NCBI GenBank assembly: GCA_016715765.1
Contig: JADJZJ010000057.1
Location: 1-5,995, forward strand
Reading direction: 5' to 3'
From: Opitutaceae bacterium
Lineage (GTDB): Bacteria > Verrucomicrobiota > Verrucomicrobiia > Opitutales > Opitutaceae
Length of the DNA stretch: 5,995 nucleotides
This document shows, in pieces, positions 1 through 5,801 of the stretch (the stretch's first letter is position 1; every line of letters starts with the position of its first letter). Both the position numbers and the translations under genes were made by a program. Below the pieces are notes generated by a model, which saw only the letters and a list, made by a program, of their open reading frames with translations, was not told the origin of the DNA and ran no database searches.

Positions 1-279
1 AAGCCCATCGGCCGCCGTCACATCAAGGTCTGCCGCACGCTCTCCTGCGCCCTCATGGGCGGCTACAAGACCTGCGAGACCTTCGAGAAGGAATTCGACA
101 CGCATTGCGGCGAGGTTTCGCCCGATGGCGAGGTCACCGTCGAGTTCGTCGAATGCCTCGCGAGCTGCGGCACCGCCCCCGTCGTCCTCATCGACGACCA
201 CCTCCACGAAAAGGTCGACTGCGAGAAGGCGAAACTGCTCGCCACCCAGATCAAGCAGGAAGCCGCCAAACGCGGTTGA
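1..279 (+). CDS. nuoE: NADH-quinone oxidoreductase subunit E (NuoE), C-terminal part
   Basis: The open frame enters from the left edge without a start, so this is the C-terminal 92 residues of a protein usually about 160-170 long. NuoE is the thioredoxin-like 24-kDa-type subunit of the complex I NADH dehydrogenase module and carries the 2Fe-2S cluster N1a next to NuoF. All four expected ligands are visible: a C-x4-C pair (CRTLSC, codons at 31 and 46) and a C-x3-C pair (CLASC, codons at 154 and 166), the latter followed by GTAPV as is usual in the family. The Met codon at 55 lies between the ligand pairs and is internal, not a start. The gene ends with TGA at 277-279, 22 bp before the nuoF ATG, as expected for an operon. 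No frame problem is seen. The family assignment is very secure. Confidence 0.95.
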   Translation, partial: KPIGRRHIKVCRTLSCALMGGYKTCETFEKEFDTHCGEVSPDGEVTVEFVECLASCGTAPVVLIDDHLHEKVDCEKAKLLATQIKQEAAKRG

Positions 280-301
280 GCTATCCGAGATCCGCCATCC
301 C

Positions 302-1657
302 ATGCCCGCCCCTCCCAACGTCGCATCATCTTCCAGCACATCGACGAGCCCGGCTACTCGAACGATCTCGCCTGCTACCGCCGCCACGGCGGTTACGGGA
401 CGCTGCAGAAGGCGCTCACCCTGCCGCCGGCGACGACGATCGACGAGGTGAAGAAGTCCGGCCTGCGCGGACGCGGCGGCGCGGGCTTCGGCTGCGGCCT
501 GAAGTGGACCCTCGTCGATCGCAAGAGCGGCAAGCCCATCTACCTCATCGTCAACGCCGACGAGTCCGAGCCCGGCACCTTCAAGGACCGCTACATCATC
601 CACCAGGACCCGCACCAGCTGATCGAGGGGACGATGATCTCCTGCTTCGCGAACAACGTGAAGCTGGCCTACATCTACATCCGCGGCGAATTCCCGGAAG
701 GCGCCCGCATCCTGGAAAAGGCCATCGCCGAGGCGCGCGCGGCCAACCTCGTCGGACCCAACATCCTCGGCACGGGTTACAGCTGCGAAATCTACGTCCA
801 CCGCGGCGCCGGCGCCTACATCTGCGGCGAGGAAACCGGCCTGATCGAGTCGCTCGAGGGCAAGCGCGCCTACCCACGCATCAAGCCGCCCTACTTTCCC
901 GGCCGTCCTCGGGCTCTACCAGTGCCCGACGATCGTGAACAACGTCGAGACCCTCTGCCATGTGAAGTACATCGTCGAGGTGGGCGGCGAGGCCTTCGCC
1001 AAGATCGGCACGCCCAACAACACCGGCACCCGCATCTTCTGCGTCTCCGGCCACGTGCAGCGCCCCGGCTACTACGAGTTTCCCTGCGGCACCATCACCA
1101 TGGGCCAGCTGCTCAACGAGGTTTGCGGCGGTCCGCTGCCCGGGCGCAAGTTCAAGGCCGTCATCCCCGGCGGTTCCTCGGCGAAAATCCTTCGGTTCGG
1201 CGAGCGCTTCAAGGGCAAGCGCAAGGTCGGCAACGACATGGTCGACTACGACTGGGGCGTCGAGGACGTGCCGTTGGATTTCGATTCGCTCGGCATGATC
1301 GGCACCATGGGCGGCTCCGGCGGCGTCATCGTCATGGATGACTCCGTCAACATGGTCGAGGCCCTCGCCAACATCAACGCGTTCTACTCCCACGAGAGCT
1401 GCGGCCAGTGCACGCCCTGCCGCGAGGGCTCGCTGTGGATGAAGAAGATCACCACCCGCATGGTCCACGGCCAGGCCCGCACCGAGGACGCCGCGCTGCT
1501 CAAGGGCGTGGCCGACCAGATCCCCGGCCGCACCATCTGCGCCTTCGGCGAAGCCTGCTCGTGGCCCACCCAAAGCTTCCTCGCGAAGTTCGGCGACGAG
1601 TTCAAGGCTACGCCCAGGCCAGGCAGGCGCCCGAAGCCCGAGGACTTGATCGTCTGA
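302..1657 (+). CDS. nuoF: NADH-quinone oxidoreductase subunit F (NuoF), two apparent frameshifts
   Basis: NuoF is the NADH- and FMN-binding subunit that takes hydride from NADH and passes electrons to the 4Fe-4S cluster N3. The most likely start is ATG 302, giving about 451 residues after correction, close to the usual 445 or so. One base seems missing near 317-318: ATG 302 is in frame 2, while RRIIFQHIDEPGY and all that follows is in frame 1. One extra base sits near 898-902 (KPPYFP continues into AVLGLYQCPTIVNNVET in frame 2). The two shifts cancel. Recognisable motifs are GRGGAGF (residues about 57-63, FMN/NADH site), NADESEPGTFKDR (about 85-97), GAGAYICGEETGLIESLEGK (about 169-188) and the N3 ligands C367, C370 and C373 in SCGQCTPCREG plus C413 in TICAFGEAC. 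The usual FPTG after GRGGAG reads FGCG here. No clear Shine-Dalgarno precedes the start. The function is certain; the intactness in the real genome is inferred. Confidence 0.93.
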
Positions 1658-1766
1658 CCTGGCGGAGCGGCACCACTGCCGAGTCAGACGAAAGACCGAA
1701 ACGAGACCAGCCCCCCCGACCGCCTTTCGCGCCTTCGCGGCTTTGCGCTTATCCGACCTTCCTGCG
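1658..1766. other. nuoF-nuoG spacer
   Basis: This 109-bp gap is the longest clearly non-coding stretch in the window and interrupts an otherwise tightly packed operon. It holds a weak 5-bp stem with a 4-base loop (1668-1681), a run of seven C (1711-1717) and a short 9-bp-period repeat at 1721-1750. There is no T-run after the stem, so it is not a convincing intrinsic terminator. I see no convincing -35/-10 promoter and no strong Shine-Dalgarno before ATG 1767. Confidence 0.7.
1721..1750 (+). repeat. short degenerate 9-bp-period intergenic repeat
   Basis: Three 9-bp units sit head to tail at 1723-1731, 1732-1740 and 1741-1749: CCTTTCGCG, CCTTCGCGG and CTTTGCGCT. Read in the frame that crosses it, the stretch would give FAPSRLCA. 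That peptide resembles one often met in spurious ORF translations from intergenic DNA of many GC-rich bacteria, which suggests a dispersed repeat rather than a gene-specific element. The resemblance to a dispersed family is recollection and was not checked by search. The repeat ends 16 bp before the nuoG start. Confidence 0.55.
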
Positions 1767-3475
1767 ATGACCGCCCAGCCCAAACCCGACCTCGTCACCG
1801 TCAACATTGACGGCAAGGAGATCGCTGTGCCGAAGGGCACCAATGTGATCGAGGCCGCCCGCCTCGTGAGCGTCGACGTGCCGCACTTTTGCTACCACCC
1901 GAAGCTCACGGTCGTGGGCAATTGCCGCATGTGCCTCATCGAAATGGGCATGCCCGCCGTCGATCCCGCCACCAAGGCGCCGATCATGGACCCGGCCACC
2001 GGCAAGCAGAAGATCAACTGGATCCCGCGTCCGCAGATCGGCTGCGGCACGAACGTCTCGCCCGGCCTGCACGTTCGCACGACCACCCAGATGGTGAAGG
2101 ATGCCCGTGAGGGCGTGATGGAGTTCCTCCTGATCAACCACCCGCTCGACTGCCCGATCTGCGACCAGGCCGGCGAGTGCATGCTCCAGGAACAGGCCAC
2201 GGGCTACGGCCGCGGCTACTCGCGCTTCATCGAGCAGAAGAACGTCAAACCCAAGCGCACCCAGCTCGGGCCGCGCGTGATGCTCGACGACGAGCGCTGC
2301 ATCCTCTGCTCCCGCTGCATCCGGTTCTCCAAGGAGGTTGCGAAGGACGACGTCCTCGGCTTCATCGACCGCGGCAGCTACAGCACGCTCACCTGCTATC
2401 CCGGCAAGGAGCTGAAGAACAACTACTCGCTCAACACCGTCGACATCTGCCCCGTCGGCGCGCTCACGAGCACGGACTTCCGCTTCAAGATGCGCGTCTG
2501 GTTCCTGAAGCAGACGAACAGCATCGACCCCGAGTCGAGCGTCGGCGCCAACACCGTCGTCTGGTCCCGCGAGGGCGTCATCTACCGCATCACCCCGCGC
2601 CGCAACGACGCCGTGAACGACACGTGGATGACCGACTCCGGCCGCGCCCTCTACAAGCACGTGCAGTCGCCCGACCGCCTCACGGCCGTGAAGGTCAACG
2701 GTGCCGACAGTACGCTCGATACCGCCATCAACGCCGCCGCGGAAATATTCGTCCCCATGGCCGGGCAACCGCCATTGCCGTCGTCGGTTCCGGCCGCAGC
2801 TCCGTCGAGGAACAGTTCCTCACCAGGCAACTCGCCGCCGCGCTCAAGGCCTCCACCCATCTCGTCAGCCGGGTGGGGGAGGGCGACAAGCTCCTGCTCT
2901 CCGCCGACCGCAATCCGAATGTCCGCGGCGCCCTCGTCACCGGCCTGATCTCCGCCCTGCCGGCCCCGAAGCTCACCGAACTCGCCGCCGCCATCGATTC
3001 CGGTAAAATCAAGGCCGTGGTCTCCGTCGGTGAAAACCTGACCGCCGCCGGCCTGACCGCCGCGCAGCTCGCGAAGGTCGCCATCGTCTACCTCGGTACG
3101 CATGCCAACGCCACCAGGCGCCGCCCAGGGTGGTCATCCCCACCCTCACTCGTTTCGAAAAGAGCGGCTCGTTCGTGAACCAGCAGTTCCGCCTGCAGAA
3201 ATTCCACAAGGCCGTCCCCGGCGTGGCCGGTGCCACCGACGACCTCGTGGTCCTCCCGCCAGGCTCGGCGCGGCCGGCGGCGGGCAGCTTCGGGTCTCCG
3301 GCGATCTGCGCCAGGTCTGGCAGGCCCTCGCCGCCAACGTCGCCGCGCCCTGCAGCCTTTGCCGCCCCTCCCCGAGGCCGGCCTCCTGCTCGACGGCACA
3401 CCGTTTGCCGCGCTGCCCTTCATCGAGGGCGAGACCCTTCATTATAAACCGGCCGCCAAGACGACCGCTGCCTGA
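1767..3475 (+). CDS. nuoG: NADH-quinone oxidoreductase subunit G (NuoG), four apparent frameshifts
   Basis: NuoG is the largest FeS subunit of the peripheral arm and wires electrons from NuoF toward NuoI. ATG 1767 is preferred over in-frame TTG 1743 because the latter lies in the spacer repeat. Cluster ligands are complete: 2Fe-2S N1b (C42, C53, C56, C93), the His-Cys3 cluster N5 (H125, C129, C132, C138) and 4Fe-4S N4 (C178, C181, C184, C228). A molybdopterin-oxidoreductase-like region follows (around 257-300, with REGVIYRITPRRNDAVNDTW) without the Cys motif that would bind cluster N7. Single bases seem missing near 2750, 3114-3116, 3256-3260 and 3347-3350. The reading moves through frames 3, 2, 1, 3 and 2, with coherent segments AAEIF / RPHGRATAIAVVGSG, HANAT / APPRVVIPTLTRFEKSG, DDLVVL / ARLGAAGGGQLRVSGDL and ANVAA / LQPLPPLPEAG. 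Adding four bases gives about 570 residues, shorter than the 900-residue enterobacterial type. The stop lies 1 bp before nuoH. Confidence 0.93.
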
Positions 3476-3476
3476 C

Positions 3477-4820
3477 ATGTCCGACTTCTTCTTCAACCTT
3501 CCCCCGCTGATCCAGGGCCTGCTCAAGGGCCTGGCGGTGATCTGCGTGATCTTCCCGATCGCCGGCGCCTGCTCGATGGCCGAGCGCAAGATCGCCGCCT
3601 GGGTGCAGGACCGTCCCGGCCCCAACCGGGCCATCGTGCCGTGGTTCGCCTGGATTCCGTTCCTTGGCAAATTCCTCCAGCGGCTCGGCGTGTTCCATGT
3701 CCTGGCCGATGGCGGCAAGATGCTTTTCAAGGAGGACTCGCTGCCGGGTCACGTGCGGAAGTTCTACTTCGTCCTCGCGCCCATCCTCGCGATGATCCCC
3801 GCGCTCACCACGGTCACCGTGGTGCCGTTCGGCGCCTACCTCGCGGCCACCGGCGAGATCGTGCCGCTGGGGCTGGCGCCGCTCGACGTCGGCATCCTCG
3901 CGGTGTTCGCCGTCGCCTCGCTGGGCGTCTACTCCCTCATCCTCGCCGGCTGGGCCTCGAATTCAAAGTATCCCGCCCTCGGCAGCGTGCGCGCCTCCGC
4001 GCAGCTTATTTCCTACGAGCTCTCGATGACCCTCTCGGTGCTACCGGTCTTCCTCTGGATCAACGCCCCCGGCCGCGACGCCACCCTCGGCTTCGCCCGC
4101 GTCGTCGAATTCCAGAGCCAGTCCGGTTTCCTCGGCGGCATGTGGTTCATCTTCCTGATGCCCCTCTCGGCCTTCATCTTCATGGTGGCCCTCTATGCCG
4201 AGACGAACCGTCAGCCCTTCGACACCATCGAGTCTGAAGCCGACCTCGTGGGCAGCTTCCACACCGAGTACGGCGCCTTCAAGTGGGGCCTCTTCTTCGT
4301 GGCGGAATACTCGCACATGATCGTCGGTTCGGCCGTGTTCACGCTCCTCTTCCTCGGCGGCTGGAACCCGCTGCCGTGGGTGTCACTCGCCACCTGGGTG
4401 GGCTGGGTCCACGACCTCACCGGCTGGGCCTGGCTCGTGCATCCGCTGGCCGTCGGCCTGTTCTCGATCGCCATCTTCCTCGTGAAGGTACTGGCGCTGA
4501 TCTTCGTCTTTATGTGGGTGCGCTGGACCGTGCCGCGGTTCCGCTACGACCAGGTCATGAAAATCGGCTGGCAGAAGCTCCTCCCCCTCGCGATCGGCAA
4601 CCTGATCTTCTACGCGGTCGCCATCGCGGTCGATGCAACGCCAGGAGCCAACCACGGATACACGATGCACGGATGCCGGGGGGGGCGGGCTTGTCGTGCC
4701 CCCGGTCCGCGGTGGTCAGCACCTGACGCACCCAATGGCCCGTCATCCCTCTCGAACGCAAACCGCTCACCCTCGCCGAGCGCACCTACCTCCCCCAGAT
4801 CCTGGGCGGTTTGTGGGTGA
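3477..4820 (+). CDS. nuoH: NADH-quinone oxidoreductase subunit H (NuoH), C-terminal stop apparently lost
   Basis: NuoH (ND1 type) anchors the peripheral arm to the membrane and forms much of the quinone-entry channel. ATG 3477 follows the nuoG stop by one base, implying coupled translation, and opens MSDFFFNLPPLIQG. The protein is strongly hydrophobic with about eight membrane segments. Family signatures are AERKIAAWVQDRPGPNR (residues 35-51), GWASNSKYPALGSVRASAQ followed by LISYELSM, ETNRQPFDTIESEADLVGSF with HTEY, and near the end RWTVPRFRYDQVMKIGWQ. These run without a frameshift to about codon 386 (near 4634), where NuoH proteins normally stop. Here the frame continues 62 codons to TGA 4818-4820, through repeats and G-rich DNA and over the first 86 bp of nuoI. 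That tail is probably not real protein. An upstream in-frame extension from 3102 is nuoG sequence in the wrong frame and was discarded. Confidence 0.93.
   Translation: MSDFFFNLPPLIQGLLKGLAVICVIFPIAGACSMAERKIAAWVQDRPGPNRAIVPWFAWIPFLGKFLQRLGVFHVLADGGKMLFKEDSLPGHVRKFYFVLAPILAMIPALTTVTVVPFGAYLAATGEIVPLGLAPLDVGILAVFAVASLGVYSLILAGWASNSKYPALGSVRASAQLISYELSMTLSVLPVFLWINAPGRDATLGFARVVEFQSQSGFLGGMWFIFLMPLSAFIFMVALYAETNRQPFDTIESEADLVGSFHTEYGAFKWGLFFVAEYSHMIVGSAVFTLLFLGGWNPLPWVSLATWVGWVHDLTGWAWLVHPLAVGLFSIAIFLVKVLALIFVFMWVRWTVPRFRYDQVMKIGWQKLLPLAIGNLIFYAVAIAVDATPGANHGYTMHGCRGGRACRAPGPRWSAPDAPNGPSSLSNANRSPSPSAPTSPRSWAVCG
4652..4675 (+). repeat. short tandem repeat related to CACGGATR
   Basis: Three near-identical units follow one another just after the conserved part of nuoH: CACGGATA (4653-4660), CACGATG (4661-4667, one G short) and CACGGATG (4668-4675). 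The sequence resembles ACCACGGAT/ACACGGAT-type short repeats that I recall from intergenic DNA of many bacteria, but no search was run. The missing G in the middle unit could be another base-calling error. Restoring it would move the nuoH frame onto TGA 4724-4726, eight bases before the nuoI start. Confidence 0.55.
4676..4705 (+). other. G8 run with GC-only stem-loop
   Basis: A run of eight G (4678-4685) faces a run of five C (4699-4703). CCGGGGG at 4676-4682 can pair with CCCCCGG at 4699-4705, or GGGGGC at 4681-4686 with GCCCCC at 4698-4703, around a loop of about 11-16 bases. No T-run follows, so it is not a typical intrinsic terminator, and nuoI begins 30 bp downstream. It could be an mRNA structure between cistrons, part of the neighbouring repeat unit, or chance. 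A G8 run is also a likely place for a wrong base count. Confidence 0.35.
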
Positions 4821-5278
4821 CGATCCGGCACCTGGTGCGCAAGAAGCAGACCCTCGAGTATCCCGAGCAGCGTCCGGCCATCCCGCCCGGCTACCGCGGC
4901 GTGCCCACTTTGGTGCGCGATCCCAACGGCCGCGAAAAGTGCGTCTCCTGCCAGCTCTGCGAATTCGTCTGCCCGCCCAAGGCCATCCGCATCACCCCCG
5001 GCGAGATTCCCGCCGACGCCCCGACCGCGCACGTCGAGAAGGCGCCCAAGGCCTTCGAGATCGACATGCTGCGGTGCATCTACTGCGGCCTCTGCCAGGA
5101 GGTCTGCCCCGAGGAGGCGATCTTCCTCCAGAACCAGTTCTCGATGAGCGGCTACACCCGCGCCGAGATGGTCAACGACAAGGCCCGCCTCTACGAGCTG
5201 GGCGGCACGCTGCCGGACGACCATTTCAAATGGGACCAGAAGAAAGGCCGCCGAGCAGGCGGCAACGGCGGCCACTGA
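4735..5278 (+). CDS. nuoI: NADH-quinone oxidoreductase subunit I (NuoI), one apparent frameshift at the start
   Basis: NuoI is the ferredoxin-like subunit holding two 4Fe-4S clusters (N6a and N6b) that pass electrons toward N2 and quinone. Both ligand sets are complete: C69-x2-C72-x2-C75-x3-C79-P in CVSCQLCEFVCPP and C114-x2-C117-x2-C120-x3-C124-P in CIYCGLCQEVCPEEA. ATG 4735 is in frame 1, while VIPLERKPLTLAERTYLPQI and the rest lie in frame 2. The fit is one extra C in the CCC at 4739-4741 (ATG GCC then GTC ATC). Removing it gives 180 residues, the same as the E. coli protein. Without the correction the first plausible start in frame is TTG 4811, which would cut about 25 residues but keep both clusters. 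TGA 5276-5278 is followed 17 bp later by nuoJ. No clear Shine-Dalgarno is seen at ATG 4735. Confidence 0.93.
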
Positions 5279-5295
5279 GCGGTCCTGCGGACTTC

Positions 5296-5801
5296 ATGGC
5301 CGACCTACTCTTCTACCTCTTCGCGCCGCTCACGCTGGGCAGCGCGGCCGGCGTGGTGTTGAACCACAACGCGGTCAACGCGGCGATCTGCCTCCTGCTT
5401 AGCCTCGTCGGCCTGGCGGGGCTCTTCGTGCTGCTCGACGCCTACCTGCTGGCGTTGCTGCTGGTCCTGGTCTACGCGGGCGCGATGGTCGCGCTGTTCC
5501 TCTTCATCGTCATGCTGCTCGACGTGCAGGGCGACGCGCGGCCCGGGCTGCACCGCGCCGATCGCCGCGCGCGTGGCCGCGGTGGGGCTCGTCCTCCGGC
5601 CTGGTGCGTTCTTTCGCGCGGCGGGCGTCGCCGGAGCCGGTCGGCGCCGCCCAGTCGGCGCCACGCTGAAGGGCTACGCCTACGAGCTCTTCACCACCTA
5701 CCTGCTGCCCGTGCAGATCGTCGGCTTCCTGCTCCTCATCGCCATGCTCGGCGTCATCGTGATCAGCAAGAAGTTCGAGGGGCCGGGGGGACATCAAATG
5801 A
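5296..5801 (+). CDS. nuoJ: NADH-quinone oxidoreductase subunit J (NuoJ), multiple apparent frameshifts
   Basis: NuoJ (ND6 type) is a small five-helix membrane-arm subunit. ATG 5296 opens MADLLFYLFAPLTLGSAAG in frame 1; the family signature YAGAMVALFLFIVMLLD follows. After DVQGDARPGLHR (to about 5554) the coherent reading moves to frame 2 (APIAARVAAVGLVL, 5555-5596). It then probably moves to frame 3 (SGLVRSFARRASPEPVGAAQ with SAP, 5595-5662) and back to frame 2 (TLKGYAYELFTTYLLPVQIV, from 5663), which carries the last helix and KKFEG. A final shift in the G6 run at 5785-5790 gives GDIK and TGA 5799-5801, overlapping nuoK by ATGA. The corrected length is about 167 residues, against 184 in E. 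coli. The frame-3 segment is the less certain part, because frame 2 stays open straight through it as an arginine- and glycine-rich reading. The identity is sure; the exact middle sequence is not. Confidence 0.87.

Noticed and set aside
1668..1681. Stem CGGCA/TGCCG with loop CCAC after nuoF, as a terminator
   Set aside because: The stem is only five base pairs and no T-run follows. It lies inside an operon whose next gene must be transcribed.
1743..1766. TTG 1743 as the nuoG start
   Set aside because: It lies within the intergenic repeat and adds eight residues (MRLSDLPA) unrelated to NuoG N-termini. ATG 1767 gives a normal start.
881..1843. 320-residue antisense open frame opposite nuoF
   Set aside because: It is the complement of confident NuoF coding sequence with GC-rich third positions, which commonly keeps the opposite strand open. 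Its composition is Ala/Gly/Asp/Val-rich with no recognisable motif.
1749..2768. 339-residue antisense open frame opposite nuoG
   Set aside because: It mirrors the FeS-ligand half of NuoG and has a low-complexity Val/Ala/Asp/His/Arg composition. It is a shadow frame.
4676..4705. GC stem after nuoH as an intrinsic terminator
   Set aside because: No downstream T-run, and nuoI starts 30 bp later on the same strand. Listed only as a possible structure.
3102..4820. Single 572-residue plus-strand protein covering the end of nuoG and nuoH
   Set aside because: The first 125 codons are nuoG sequence, mostly in the wrong frame, joined to nuoH by lost bases. The true NuoH start is ATG 3477, one base after the NuoG stop.
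302..5801. Programmed ribosomal frameshifting as the cause of the broken frames
   Set aside because: The breaks are many, occur in both directions, lack slippery heptamers with a downstream pseudoknot that I can recognise, and affect genes normally read without recoding.
302..5801. A genuine pseudogene operon, perhaps a redundant second nuo copy
   Set aside because: All cofactor ligands and membrane signatures are intact between the indels and there are no substitution-type nonsense codons in the correct frames. It is not fully excluded without read data.
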